A stretch of DNA of 64,000 bases from Heloderma charlesbogerti (GCA_026122225.1 JANEZZ010000982.1:1049501-1113500), one strand, 5' to 3'. Shown: positions 20,789 to 32,131, numbered from the stretch's first letter. The notes: generated from the sequence alone by a model not told the origin. Numbers and translations are program-made.

Positions 20789-21660
20789 TTCTTCTTCCTT
20801 TCTGAATTCTCTACATCATTTCCTGTTCAATGGTGACCCGAATAAGACGCAGCCCAGGTAGCAGGTGCTCACTGTCTGCTGGAGAATCCATCAGCAGAAC
20901 ATGAGCAGTTCGCCTATTTGTATTTTAGATCTCTAATCTGCCTGAGTAGATGAACAAAGACGAGATCCGTGCGGTAGCAGAACCGCCAAATTAGGGGCTG
21001 GCTGCTGCAAGTCAAGTTTCCCCTAATTCTTGGCCAGTGTAATGGAACTCATACCGCCTAGGTCTGCGTGGGAGGGGGTGAGGAGGAGGAGGAGGAGAGA
21101 AAACTCTGCTGCATCAGCTTGGGTCTGGGACAAAAGGAATTCTGAATTGCAAGTACACATCATTTGTTAAGAGCAATATTTATCAAAGATGAAAGCTATA
21201 CAATAACAAGAAGGGAGGCATTCAGCGGATGAAAAGCAAGACAAAGGAGGCTGAGAGCCTTGAGATGAGTGTGATGTAAACAAAGATTTCTTCTGTTTCT
21301 GAAACGACCAAATACGCATTGTTAGCCCTTGGACTTCACTCACAGCATTTGTTTGATCTTCCTTGCACCATTCACTTGCAATGCTCAAAGCGATATATGC
21401 TTGATTCTCAGATCATCCTTGAAATAAATGGCCCAGAAGTTCTCAAAAGAGAACCTTTGACCTGAATTTGGGGGTTAATGGCTGGTGAAACCACCTCCCC
21501 TATTTCCTCCTTTTTAGAGAGGGGGGTGAGTGGTTAATTTTGGGGGTGGGGAAATCTATCAGAGCTCTTGATGGGTTGGTGGCTGCAATTTTAGTTTTCC
21601 CACAGTGCCCCATTTGGAGGGGCATTTTGAGAGGGGAAATGGCATGTGTCACAATTTCAT
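20789..21660. other. No gene recognised
   Basis: Non-coding; a GGA-rich patch lies near 21070-21095. No repeat termini were identified. Confidence 0.35.
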
Positions 21661-21669
21661 CATTTGGGG

Positions 21670-21806
21670 CAGGGGTGAGCAACATGTATCTCTCCATATG
21701 TGTTGGCCTACAACTCCCATCAGCCCTAGCCAGCATACCCAATGGTGAAGGATGATGGGAGTTGTAGGCTAAAACACCTGGAGAGTCACAAGTTGCCCAC
21801 CCTGGA
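21670..21806. mobile_element. Palindromic hAT-like MITE (CAGGGGTGAGCAAC type)
   Basis: Arms CAGGGGTGAGCAAC and GTTGCCCACCCTG, with inner arms CCTACAACTCCCATCA and TGATGGGAGTTGTAGG. The flanks CATTTGGG and GATTTAGG agree at 6 of 8 when the element is taken to start one base earlier. Non-coding. Confidence 0.75.
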
Positions 21807-22034
21807 TTTAGGAGCTGATCCTCCATTTCTGTGGGAAAGAGTTTCCTGGGAAGGAAGGAACATACCCAAAGTTTTGAAGGGCATGTATACGGAAGCAATA
21901 ATAATGTGTGTTGAAAACTTTTCACCTTATCCAACAGCACCATTTAGGGAGAGAGGATGGGCATGTGCTCTCCCCCCCCCCATTCCCCTGCTTTGTGTTT
22001 CAGATTGCATGTGACAGGAACACCTGAATTTGGA

Positions 22035-22380
22035 GATAGACTTCTCGGTGGTGGCACCCTTCTTATGGAATGCTCTGCCCCAGAAAGGTCAATCTGGAGC
22101 CTACTTTGTTGTCCTTTCCTCAGAGCCCTTTTGTTATTTTCCCAGGCCATTTGGCCCTGCTGATGGTTTTTATCTGCTCTTAAGATCTGCCTGCGGGTGG
22201 GGGTGGGTGGATGGGGTGTCTTTGGGGTGACACCCTGGGGTGGGGGTGGGGGTCTTTGTTTTATTATTGTTCTAATAACTTTACCTGTCTTTTAATTGTG
22301 CCTCTTGGTTATTCCAGTGCCTTTGCCCTCAATGGTCAGAAGAACACTGGAGCAAGTTGACAATGTAGTGTGAGCCATTG
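22035..22380 (+). pseudogene. L2-type LINE ORF2 C-terminal remnant
   Basis: The frame around 22045-22150 encodes FSVVAPFLWNALPQKG, the RAFSVVAPRLWNxLP block that ends L2-type ORF2. Downstream is a G-rich 3' UTR (about 22192-22255) and TTTTAATTGTG text. Confidence 0.65.
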
Positions 22381-22617
22381 GGTTGAATACTTATCTGTGT
22401 GCTTTTCCTTCTATCCTCACAAGTAAAAAAAAACAAAAAACCAACACATAGGGGCTTAAATCAGGGGTCCGGAGCCTCTTCCAGCCAGATGGCCAAATTC
22501 CTCTTTGAAGAAGCTCTTGGGGCTGCATTCCAACAGTGGGTGGGGCCAAAAGCAAAAGGGGTGGGGTCAAAAATACCAGCATATGTTAGCTTAAAGCTCG
22601 TACTGCCAGTCACTAAG

Positions 22618-22907
22618 TGTCAGAAATAGATTGTCCTTCCCCTTTGCAATCCACACCACAAGGAGACAAAGCTTCAGGCTAATGCTACTTTATTTTCCTC
22701 GAGATGAGCCCCTGTACAAATTCAGATTCCAGGAAGCTCTCGGACTGCCTCAGGCCCCTAAACAACTAATGTGCAATCCCTAATTAGAGGAGACGAACCG
22801 GAGGGTAGTGAAATTGCTGACGGTTTGGGTGTGAATCTCATGACCAGACTTGCTTTGCAGTGATGCCCCTCCCTTAGGGTGGCTCCCTCCTACATTGGCT
22901 TCTGACA
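22618..22907. mobile_element. Possible solo LTR
   Basis: The 290-bp segment starts TGTCAGAA and ends TTCTGACA, an 8-bp inverted terminal match with the TG...CA ends usual for LTRs. TACTTTATTTTCC inside could be an antisense poly(A) signal. No clear target duplication flanks it, so the call is tentative. Confidence 0.4.
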
Positions 22908-24270
22908 GTGGCTATCTAGGTGGAGCATCTTCTGAGCCTTGCCTGTAACTTTTGTCACTTAGCTTTGTGATGCACCCTAGCATCTCTTCATCCTCCTCCT
23001 CCTCAGAAACCTGGCCATCTAGGGAACACTGCAGGGCCAGATTGGGAACACCAGGGAGCTGGATTGGGACCCTAGGCCTGAAGTTCTGTACCCCTCCCTT
23101 CAGTGAAAGCTGACAATTCAGGAGGGGGCTTTGAAAATACCTAAGGGGGCGAGGCCCCCTAACATAACCTTTTGTGGCAACAGCTGTTGGCTTGAGCCCC
23201 AGAAACAATGGTGTCTCTCCCACCCCATGTAAAAGCGAGTATTCTGATATTAAGTCTGTAGCGCTATTGCTATAGCAGGCTTGTAAGTATTTTGCCTTTA
23301 ATCCCTCGCCATTGTTTCCTCCTCAGTATTAACCCATTAACAGACAATTAGTCACCTCTGAATGTGTTCAAGCTCCCCCCACCCCACCCCGCATCATTAT
23401 AAGCATTCAAGGACAGAACATTCAGCCCTGCGTTTGCTGACCTTCCGTATTAGTGTAATATACAGAACCATTCAAATGCCTTTTTAATCTCCATAATCTG
23501 AGCAGATGATGCCAACAGCCTCATTGCATTATCTCTTTTTCCAAAAAAAAAAAAAGCCACCCGGCTTTTCTGAAAACCAACATATGTCCATTATGAAATG
23601 AATTCTTCCTGCCTCTGAGCTTCTTCCTGCCTCCAGCCTTTTAACTGTTTTGAGGCTTCTAATACAGGGACAGGCAGATCTGTCCATTTTGGTTTCTCCC
23701 ACATTTGAATTTTTTAGCTCTCGAGTTTTTTCTCTCCTGAATATGAAGAACTTTACACATTTTAGAGTTTACAGTTGCCTCTATTTCTTCTGATTAATAC
23801 ACACATACACACAAAATGACAGACACTCACACATGCTCCTTTTATGTGTTTTATAACTGGTATTTTTACTTTCATTAGGTATTGAGCTCCTACTTAAGCC
23901 ATTTTACTGTAGATGTTCCTTAAGTATGTCAGTTATAGACTAAGATTTATAATGAGTAAATTCCTTTGCTTCTTCAGTTATTTTGATTCATTATTATGTT
24001 CTTTTTGTTGCCTTGATTTTGTTAACTTTGTTTCAAAATAAAATAAAATTTCATGATAACAAATTCTGGTCAATTCTTATCAAAAATCAACAAAAATTCA
24101 CACCCATCTGTACTGACCAAATTCAATAGGTACATTGAGATGACCATGTTATACCTACAGTACCTGCTAGCCTGGAAGACTCCAGGCGGTATCGAAGACA
24201 AAACAACCACCAGGCTAGAAAAACTGCTTGACAAATGGCTGTATAAATACCCTTATACTACATAATATTT
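22908..24270. other. No gene recognised; low-repeat block
   Basis: Positions 23390-23550 are unusually free of repeats and AT-rich, a candidate for conservation testing. The 103-codon minus frame at 22912-23223 has no motif. Confidence 0.35.
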
Positions 24271-24460
24271 ATACAAAGTATGCACAATAAAAAACTCTCA
24301 TAACAAAAATACAAGGCTTCTGCAACTCAAAATTCTCATAGAAAACTTTATATTACACATATTACGCATATTAAAGATTGAGATCGTATTAAGCTTTATG
24401 ATGCAAATACACAATAAAAAAAAGTCTCACAGTAATTACACAAAGTGTGCATAATAAAGA
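24271..24460. repeat. AT-rich degenerate duplication
   Basis: ACAAAGTATGCACAATAAA (about 24275) recurs as ACAAAGTGTGCATAATAAA (about 24440), with intervening ACACAATAAAAAA and CTCACA/CTCATA text. Two or three decayed units of about 130-165 bp. Confidence 0.4.
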
Positions 24461-24668
24461 ATGGTCTTGACAGGCTTCCAGGTATCTGCCCGTTTCATAC
24501 ACATATATAAACTATATATTACTAGAATAATCAAAATGTCCAGTCAGGTGCAGAAAACTTGTCCAAAGGGTATCATCAAAATCTTTCCTCTCTTGATAAT
24601 ATCGATTATGATGGCTCGTTTGTGGACCTATTTAAAAGGCATCTTACCTTTTACCTGTTTAAAAGGCA

Positions 24669-24832
24669 CTGAGAGCCAGTGTGAAGTAGTGGTGAGAGTG
24701 CTAGACTGGGACTCAGGAGGTTTGGGTTCTATTCCTCACTCAGCCATGAAGCTCACTGGGTGACTTTGGGCCAGTCATTGACTCTCAGCCTAACCTTAAG
24801 AGCTCCGGCTATTAGGTGGTATAGAAATGAAA

Positions 24833-24863
<31 letters not shown>

Positions 24864-24990
24864 AACCTCACTGGCAGGGTTGTGAGGATAAAATGTAGAG
24901 GAGGAGGAGCACGTAAGCTGCTGTAGGTTCCTTGCAAGAGCAAAAAAGGTGTGATACAAATGTGACAGATAAATAAATGAATGAATAAAT
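24669..24990 (+). mobile_element. tRNA-derived SINE interrupted by an L2 tail
   Basis: Same family as 7592: GAGAGCCAGTGTGAAGTAGT, GGGTTCTATTCCT, TGACTTTGGGCCAGTCAT, then after the interruption AGGGTTGTGAGGATAAAATG. The tail is (AAAT/AATG)n. The break at 24797-24862 is a clean insertion. Confidence 0.8.
24797..24862 (+). mobile_element. 66-bp L2-type 3' end inserted in a SINE
   Basis: AGCTCCGGCTATTAGGTGG then TATAGAAATGAAATAAA plus (AAAT)n is the extreme 3' end of the L2 copy at 13336-14382. It is flanked by TAACCT at 24791-24796 and 24863-24868, a short TSD. This is a severely 5'-truncated LINE insertion. Confidence 0.75.
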
Positions 24991-25049
24991 AACCTTTATT
25001 TTTACAAACAAAAAACACCCACCTTCCCCACAGGGTAAATTACCTCTAA

Positions 25050-25132
25050 GGGAAAGATCCTATGCATGTTTAGATAGAAAAAAGTCCTACAACTCACAGC
25101 ATTCTCCAGCCAGCCATGCATAGGGCTGCACC
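25050..25132. mobile_element. Harbinger-like MITE, short copy
   Basis: GATCCTATGCATGTTTAGA on the left pairs with CATGCATAGGGCTGCACC on the right. TAA flanks both sides (25047-25049, 25133-25135). The centre is AAGTCCTACAACTCACAGC. Confidence 0.7.
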
Positions 25133-25454
25133 TAAGGGTATCAATGCTGCTGCAAAACTGCTGGTCAGAGGCCACATGCCAGCAGTGTGGGGGGGGGACA
25201 CTGCCTAATGTGAGGGGAGCCATGCTAGCGTTCACTCCCCGAAAAACATTTTCACACACACTGCTGTAGGGGTAGAAGGAATGACTGCAGAATCAGCAGG
25301 CCTCAAACACAACTGCCCTTTATTTATCACACACAGAACTGAAGAACTTAGCAGAAGCTCCACCTGCTCTTGCTACTCCCAACTCTACAGGAGCTGCCAA
25401 GGTTCAAAACAATAACTAACACAGGACGCCCCCCACCCACCCTGCGCAGGATAC

Positions 25455-25630
25455 ATAGAATCACATAATCACATAGAATCGTAGGGTTGGAAGGGGCCTA
25501 CAAGACCATCAAGTCCAACCCCCTGCTCAGTGCAGGAAGCCTGATTCCCAGGCGGTCCCCCATCCAAATACTAACCAGGGCTGACCCTGCTTAGCTTCCG
25601 AGATCAGACGAGATCAGGCGCATCTAGTCC
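25455..25630 (-). mobile_element. 5S rRNA-derived SINE with CR1 tail
   Basis: The minus-strand head matches 5S rRNA: CCTGATCTCGTCTGATCTCG, then GAAGCTAAGCAGGGT (box A region), TTAGTATTTGGATGGGGGAC (intermediate element and start of box C) and CGCCTGGGAATC. The rest is the CR1 3' terminus: CCTTCCAACCCTACGATTC and ATTCTATG octamers. All three internal promoter elements of a 5S gene look intact. It is not a 5S gene, because the 5S 3' third is replaced by the CR1 tail. A second copy is at 63745. Confidence 0.85.
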
Positions 25631-25635
25631 TTTGC

Positions 25636-26282
25636 TTAACACGCACAAACACCCCATTCACACACACACATTTCCAGCCGCACCTCCTCAGCTGATAGAC
25701 ATAGATCAACTGAGGGGGGAGGTATGTTTCCTGATCCAGCACTGAAAGATGAGCCTGGAGTAGATTAGAGAGAAGCTTTTCCCCCAGCCCCATTTTAGGG
25801 CAGCTCAAGCTTTTCCCAACCCCATCTTAGGGAGGTGGAGGCCTTGTACACCAGGAAGCATGCGAAGCATGGATGCTGGTATGATTACTCTGGGAAAAGG
25901 CCCCATAAACTTGCACACATGAGGAGACAATCCAGCTCTCCTATCTTTACCAAGCTCAGCCAGCAACAAGACTCAGCAGTAAGTTGTCCAAAAGCAAATT
26001 CGTATTTTAAAATAATTTATCGCCAGCCATTAAATTTTTATGTGATTTTGTCCTTACTCACTCACGTTAATTATAATCCAGAGCTTTACCTGAAAGCTGA
26101 CACCAGCAGCTGCCGAAAACTCTAGGAAACCAACAGTGTCACCGTGTGGCTTGAGATTCAGAGGCTGAGGATACAGAGTTAGTGCTGGTTGTTTTATTTA
26201 CATGGCATCAGCAGGGCCAACTAGTAGCAACATAATCTAGTTTGCTTGCTTCATTTGACCAAAACTGGCCCCACAAAGCTCC
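25636..26282. other. No gene recognised
   Basis: Non-coding with no recognised repeat ends. The 96-codon frame at 25835-26125 lacks motifs. Confidence 0.35.
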
Positions 26283-26290
26283 CTATATGC

Positions 26291-26409
26291 CAGGGATGGG
26301 CAACTTGTGGCCTACGACTTCCATAATCCCTCAACATTTGCTATGTTGGCTAGGGCTGATGGAGGTTGTAGGCCAAAACATCTACAGGGCCATAGGTTGC
26401 CCACCCCTA
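26291..26409. mobile_element. Palindromic hAT-like MITE with perfect TSD
   Basis: CAGGGATGGGCAACTTGTGG on the left and GGTTGCCCACCCCTA on the right. Perfect 8-bp TSD CTATATGC (26283-26290, 26410-26417). 119 bp, essentially two arms and a short loop. It ties the CTACAACTCCCATCA MITE family to 8-bp duplications. Confidence 0.9.
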
Positions 26410-26417
26410 CTATATGC

Positions 26418-27068
26418 TAATAACAAACTCATTCACTAAGTGCTTTTTCTCATGTAGCCAAAATGGCACCATCCATGCACAAGAAGGGGGTATCAGCAGG
26501 CCTCTCACCACACAGCAAGGAAAAGCTCTTATCTCCAATTAGTTGCTGGGTGGAGATGAGAGTTTTTCCTTACCTGGGGAGAGGTGGCAGGACCTGGGGC
26601 AGAAGCAGATGGACCAGAAGGAGAACCCCCATGGGCTATATCCAGCTCATGGATCGGAGGTTCCCCATGTGTCTGCTAGAGTATCCAGCCACACACATGC
26701 TGCTACCATAATGCTCAGGTAACATATGTCTCTCACACAAGCCTTGTGTGTGAGGTGAGAAGATATGGAAGGATGAGATGTGAGAATCTGCTCACAATCC
26801 TGGAGGATGCCCATAGTGGCTGGAGTCCATTGTGATGACATGGACCCCTTCTTGGTTCTTCCTTTGCCACTGTACTCCAGTTGTTGTCTCCCCACTTTCA
26901 AACCTTTACATATTGGCTACTTACCTGCCTTGTTCCCTAGATGCTGCTGCCTTCCATTTCCTACAACATCACAAGACTCCTGGCCTGAAACTCTGATGAG
27001 ATGAAACCCAGAACTCTCACGATGTCACAGCTGAGGGCCAAAGCAGCCATTACTTTTAATGTCTGGTG
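26418..27068. other. No gene recognised
   Basis: Non-coding; frames at 26463-26711 and 26647-26901 lack motifs. Confidence 0.35.
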
Positions 27069-27069
27069 T

Positions 27070-27135
<66 letters not shown>
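27069..27135. repeat. (AT)n(GT)n(AT)n microsatellite
   Basis: Alternating purine-pyrimidine run, prone to cruciform or Z-DNA and to length polymorphism. A (GA)n tract lies shortly after at 27293-27312. Confidence 0.95.
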
Positions 27136-27136
<1 letters not shown>

Positions 27137-27451
27137 AGTACAGATTTTCACTGGGACCACAGTGAGCAGGGAGGGGAGGTTTAAATCCTTCCCTCCCCAT
27201 TCATGATCCTGATAAAAATCTCCTCTCAAAGGGGCAATTAGCCTTCAGGGGGAAAGCTCCAGTTGCTACAGAGGGTGGGGGTGGGGGGAGGGAGAGAGAG
27301 AGAGAGAGAGAAACACCGGAAAAACATGTAAAGAATATGTCACATTAAGTAATTGTTTCTTCCTGGTTTTTTTTAATTTATAAAACATAATTGTGAAGCA
27401 AATGAGTATACACCAGCTCCAGACCAAACCAAAAAGTGTGTGTGTGTGTTA

Positions 27452-28309
27452 GGGTGCATTCCTATCCAGATGCCTGTCAGTCTCCGAACTCGGAGACTGA
27501 CAGGCATCTATACAGAATGGGAGGAGCGTGGAAGTGATTGTCGCATCCGTGCTTCCACCGCTCTGCATTTTTGCTAGACGGGCATTTTTGCCCATCCAGC
27601 TAAGGCTCTCCACAGGAGGAGGGAAGAAGGCCAGGGAAGGGTGGGGATAGCTCATATCCCCACTTCCACAGTCCCCTCCTCACCCACAGAGCCACCCCCT
27701 TTCCCTCCTCTCCAAGATCGCTTTTATGAACTCAGGGAGGCAGCCGGCATGGTTCTCTCTGCACCAGCTGCGGGGGGGAGGGACAGGGAGCTCGGACTCC
27801 TGGGTCCAAAGTTGGAGCACTGTTTCTGACCTTGGATCCAGGAATCCAAACTATCCTATGCCCCCACCCCTGCTGTCTAGGGGCCATAGGATTTGTCAGG
27901 TTCTGAGAACTGAAGTTGGAGCCAGGGCTCCGAATGCATTTCCCAGAAACCACACTTCCCTCCACCTCCCCCACCTCCTCTTAGCTGGCATAGTTCTCTC
28001 CATGCCAGCTACATCTCCATCTCTGCACTCGGAAATGAAGTGCAGAGATGGAGAAAGGAAGGAAGTCCCAGGGGTGAGGAGGAGAGGAGATTGCAGAAGC
28101 CACTTTATGCAGCTTTCTATGCACGTGTGGCCTCCTTCCCACCCTCCCTGAAACTGTGGCTAGACAGCCGAAATTGGCCATCTAGCCCAAACTGCAAGAT
28201 GGCCAGAGCATGGAGGTGAGGATGGCCTCCTAGCTCTGGCTGCCCTGCATTGGATACTCAGCAGTCTACAAGTTCGGAAGCTGCCGACTATCTCAATACG
28301 ATTGTGCCC
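27452..28309. mobile_element. Long Harbinger-like non-autonomous element
   Basis: Left end GGGTGCATTCCTAT and right end ATACGATTGTGCCC are imperfect inverted repeats, and TTA flanks both (27449-27451, 28310-28312). A 3-bp TTA duplication and GGG ends fit PIF/Harbinger. The 858-bp interior is GC-rich with palindromes (GATGCCTGTCAGTCTCCGA and its complement at 27470-27510; ATCCTATG..CATAGGAT at about 27855-27890). The 141-codon frame (27726-28151) shows no DDE or Myb-like motif, so there is no transposase. Confidence 0.6.
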
Positions 28310-28312
28310 TTA

Positions 28313-28811
28313 GTGGTTTACATATGAAGATATTAGATAACAGGGTGTATTTGTTTTAAGGATAACAGAATAAAATGAAACGTCAATTAAAATAACATTG
28401 CCAGAGTAGTCTAAGATAAAAAGTGATGTTTAAAGAAAACATTGGCAGAAATATTGTATCACAAGTTAAATGATCATTAGGCAGAAACGTTTAACTATTC
28501 CCTGATTTAGATTAATCATTATTTAAGAGGCATAATTGTTAACCTTTGTTATAAAACTCTTAGTGGCACAAAATGTTCTTTGCATTCCTTCACTGAAATC
28601 TAAAAGGAAGAGTAGGAAAATACCCTTATCAGAACCACCTAAAATGTCATGGAATAGCAAGCAAGCTTTCAACTTCTCCAGAAGTCTTCTTCAGACTAGG
28701 TGTCAAGCAAAATGGTAAGGGGTGGAGAAAAAGTTAGGCATGATGTTGAAGCTTCAACGTGTGCAGTTTGCAGCAGTCATAAGATGCGACATAGGAGATG
28801 TTCAGCAGACA
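28313..28811. other. No gene recognised; AT-rich low-repeat block
   Basis: AT-rich and repeat-poor. No exon-like frame. Confidence 0.35.
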
Positions 28812-29190
28812 TACGGTGTCATCCTATACATGTCTACTCAAAAGTAAGTCATTTCATTTATTACATTTCTATACCACCCAATAGCCAAAGCTCTCTGGGT
28901 GGTTTCCAAGATTAAAACCCTAAAAATACAATATGATAACATAATATGAAACAGTTAACATACAGAAATAGAAAAACAATGATTAAACATTCAACAGCAG
29001 GAACTGCAGGAACCGCAGGAACCGCAGGAACCGCAGGATCAGTTAAAAAGCCTTATCGTGTGATGCCAAATGCCCAGAAGTAGAAGAAAGTCTTAACCTG
29101 GCACTAGAAAGATGACAATGTTGGCACCAGGACATTGGGAGTAAATCATTGGGATTAACTCCCAAGTAAGTGTATAAGATTGCAGTCTTA
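28812..29190. mobile_element. MITE-like repeat split by an L2 3' end
   Basis: TCATCCTATACATGTCTACT then CAAAAGTAAGTC (28812-28850) is completed by AACTCCCAAGTAAGTG and TAAGATTGCAGTC (29150-29190). Between them lies an antisense L2 end (TATACCACCCAATAGCCAAA at about 28870) with a (GCAGGAACC)n run at 28995-29037. Confidence 0.55.
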
Positions 29191-29418
29191 ATTAGAGTGG
29201 CCTCTGCTAGGTGTGAAACATATTTCAGGTTTCCCTGACTGCTGTTGTGACAAAGAAATTATAATGGCCATTCCCCTATATTTTAAAAGTATAAAATCTA
29301 GCAGTTACACAGACCTGTGCATAACCCTAACTGGAATGCATGGGCTTATTTTGAGGCAGAGTGCAGAAGTAAAGGAAAACATGGTGTTCTTTATAGTAGC
29401 AATGCTGGAGATTAATTC

Positions 29419-29848
29419 TAGGGATGTCAGAGAAATCAGTTTTGGAGGTGGAATTCGATGAGTTTTCCTAGGCTCCCCCCAACTTCATTTCAGTCCCTGC
29501 TGCAGTGCCCAACTCAATCTGCAGTGAGTGGGTCAGTTTATGGACTTTCCAGGAATTTTATACACCTTTCTTGGAAGATTCTGCAATTTATGCAAATTTC
29601 TGAGCAATTTGCACAAATTATGCCAATTATGGCAGAATTTGTGTCAGTTGTGCAAATTTGGCCATAATTTGTGGGAAATGCCCAGAAAGTTGCACACATT
29701 GCAGAACCTTCCCCGCAAAAAGTGTAAAAACAAAACTTCCTGGACTTCGAGCGTGCAGCTCTGCTCACAGACACAAAGCGAGTTGTACACGTCACAGAAC
29801 TCCACTGGGCCAGGAAAGAACCAGATTTCCCAGCAACAGGCATCTCTA
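29419..29848. mobile_element. hAT-type MITE, subfamily C, right end damaged
   Basis: Starts TAGGGATGTCAGAG. The interior has CAATTTGCACAAATTATGCC-like repeats shared with 17538 and 50979. The right end reads CATCTCTA. TAATTC occurs just before the left end and within the right end; a TSD cannot be fixed exactly. Confidence 0.65.
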
Positions 29849-29849
29849 A

Positions 29850-31233
29850 TTCTAGGTGGTGCAACAGAGGAAAGACTCAATAGAAGAAAAATTGGGTAGG
29901 ATTAGCTAGTGGGTTGAGGGTTTGTAACCCCCAAAGTTAAGGCCCATCTTCAGGTGGTTGAAAATCATCTTCATTTTTAAGTTACCATCTTGGACAGCTA
30001 AATTCAGTATTCTCCACACCATGCAAAAGATGTAGGTAGCCGTGGTGGTCCTGTACCTTACTCAAATTATATGAAGTCTCTCTTATTTTGCATAATTTAT
30101 TCTATCTTTGCATAATTTATTTTCTTTCCACCAGTCAAAAGGATAGAGATGGAGCTTGATGAGGCAACAAAGCCATGGTATCCTCTGCAGATGTTATTCA
30201 GCAAGCCCTCTGACTTGCTTCATCTGGCTTTTGCCCATATGCTTTCAGGAATATCTTTGTGCCCACAAAGGCTAGAAACTTTAAAATATATATTTAAAGA
30301 ACATGATAGCTGAGATGCTTGGGAAACTGAATTCTACAGCAAATACCACATTCTGCAGCTTTTCTGCTCCTGTGTAATTGGGGCAGATGAACAGCCTTGA
30401 TAACAATGGCTATTGGTAGCAGAGAAAACATAGCTGCACAGCCGCTTGGCTTTCAGCTCAGAAAAATCTAAATGCCATTTCTATTGCCTATTATATGACA
30501 ATCTGTGATGAGGTTTCCTGTTCTTCAAAGTGTTGCAACTGCAAGAGAGTGGCAGAGTCAAGAGGAGGTATTTCTGCTTGCCAGATTAAAGAAGCAAGCT
30601 AATTAGTCTGTGTGACTTCTGAGTGCTTAAAAACAGAAGAAGCGTGTGATAGCTCCCAGTCAGGTTGAGAATCGCAGGTTCGTTGACCTCTTTGATTCTT
30701 TCTTTCTCCACTTCTCAAGCTCCCATCTCATTTCACGGGGAAAATGGAGCACTCCAAAGACAAAAGATAAAAACCACGATTTTGCTGTATGGTGTTATCG
30801 TTTTGTCTTTTGACAAAGGAGTCATTAGCTTGAAAAGCTTTGTGAAAATAATAGAAGCTCAGAGGAAACATGGAACGAGATCTATCAGAATGGCTAAATG
30901 TGATGCCTATCATGGGGCCTCTCCTCCTGCTGGGCATGAGACCCCCAAGGCCACTTCCACCCTTAATTTGGTTGCCGATCCTGTCAAACTTACTTCTTAT
31001 GCAAAATGCAAAGGACCGATCCTCCTGTCAGCTAGCTCCCCTGATTCCAAGCAGATCTAGCACTTGTTGAACACAGCTTTCAAAGGAAACTGTTGTGTCT
31101 TCCCACACATTCCGACAGTGGTGCTTTATGGCAGAATGTGTTGTGCCAGAACTTCTGAGTCCAAACAGTTTTACAGCTCTTGGATTTGGGGAATATACAT
31201 GCTGCTTTCAGGCAATAGCGGGTTTTCATGTCA
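29850..31233. other. No gene recognised; low-repeat block
   Basis: Positions 30280-30650 are repeat-poor and varied, a candidate for conservation testing. The 131-codon plus-strand frame at 30665-31060 shows no motif I recognise and no splice context. Confidence 0.35.
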
Positions 31234-31450
31234 CTGGGCTGGTTCGCATGATTTCAGGGTGGTTAACAAGCCACGGTGGCTTATTAACCACCCTGTGGGT
31301 GCTGGGTGCATGCTGGCTGTATTTACATAATTACCTTCACTGGTGCAGCTCACTGGTGTGACACCTGGTAAGGTAGATGATTGGGTGGTTAACAAACCAC
31401 CCAGAACAGGTTCATTAACCACCCCAATTAACCACCTATGTGAACCAGGT
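31234..31450. mobile_element. Foldback element with TTAACCACC hairpins
   Basis: Left end CTGGGCTGGTTCGCATG pairs with CTATGTGAACCAGG at the right. Inside, GGGTGGTTAACAAGCCAC and GTGGCTTATTAACCACCC form one hairpin, and GGTGGTTAACAAACCACC and a second TTAACCACC block others. Related in style to 37025-37385. No reliable TSD. Confidence 0.6.
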
Positions 31451-31499
31451 CTTTCTCTCATAGACACAAGAGTATGCTTGGCCAAAAGACAGGCCAAGG

Positions 31500-31562
31500 A
31501 AGCCTTTCCCAAATTGGCACCCTCTAGATGTCAGACGACAACTCCCATCAATCCTGGTTATT
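31500..31562. mobile_element. Left half of a palindromic MITE
   Basis: TTGGCACCCTCTAGATGTCA and ACAACTCCCATCAATCCTGG match the left arm of the hAT-like MITE at 36277. The right arm is missing; a CR1 fragment follows directly. Confidence 0.55.
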
Positions 31563-31564
31563 GG

Positions 31565-31850
31565 TCATAAGAACATAAGAAGAGCCATGCTATATCAGAC
31601 TAAGGGTCCATGTAGTCCAGCATTGTGTTCTATCTGATAGCCTTTTCCTCCAGGAATTTGTCCAACCCCCTTGTAAAGCCATCCAAATTGGTGGCCATCA
31701 CTACATCCTGTGGTACCAAATTCCATAGTTTAACTGTGCACTGAATGAAGAAATACTTCCTTTTATCTGTCCTGAATCTCCCACCAATCAGCTTCATAGG
31801 ATGACCCTAGGTTCTAGTATTTTCAGAGTGGGAGAAGAATGTCTCCATGT
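31565..31850 (-). pseudogene. CR1-type LINE fragment, antisense
   Basis: Antisense of the ORF2 C-terminus and 3' UTR: GAACATAAGAAGAGCC at the tail side, and CCACCAATCAGCTTCATAGG and TTTTCAGAGTGGGAGAAG at the ORF side. It abuts an independent plus-strand CR1, head to head. Confidence 0.8.
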
Positions 31851-32131
31851 TGGCATAATTAGAAAAGGAATTGAGAATAAAACTGCCAATATCATACTGC
31901 CCCTATACAAATCTATGGTGCAACCATACTTGGAATACTGTGTACAGTTCTGGTCACCACACCTGAAAAAAAGATATTGTAGAGCTGGAAAAGTGCAGAA
32001 AAGGGCAACTGAAATGATCAAGGGGCTGGAGCATCTCCCCTATGAGAGAAAGTTACACAACAGCTGGGATTGTTTAGCTTGGAAAAATGAAGGTAAGAAG
32101 AGACATGATGGAGGTAGGGATGTACAAATCC

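Noticed and set aside
20510..20836. 108-codon frame in the microsatellite
   Set aside because: Dinucleotide repeats lack stops in some frames; the Ser-Leu and Thr-His runs are artefacts.
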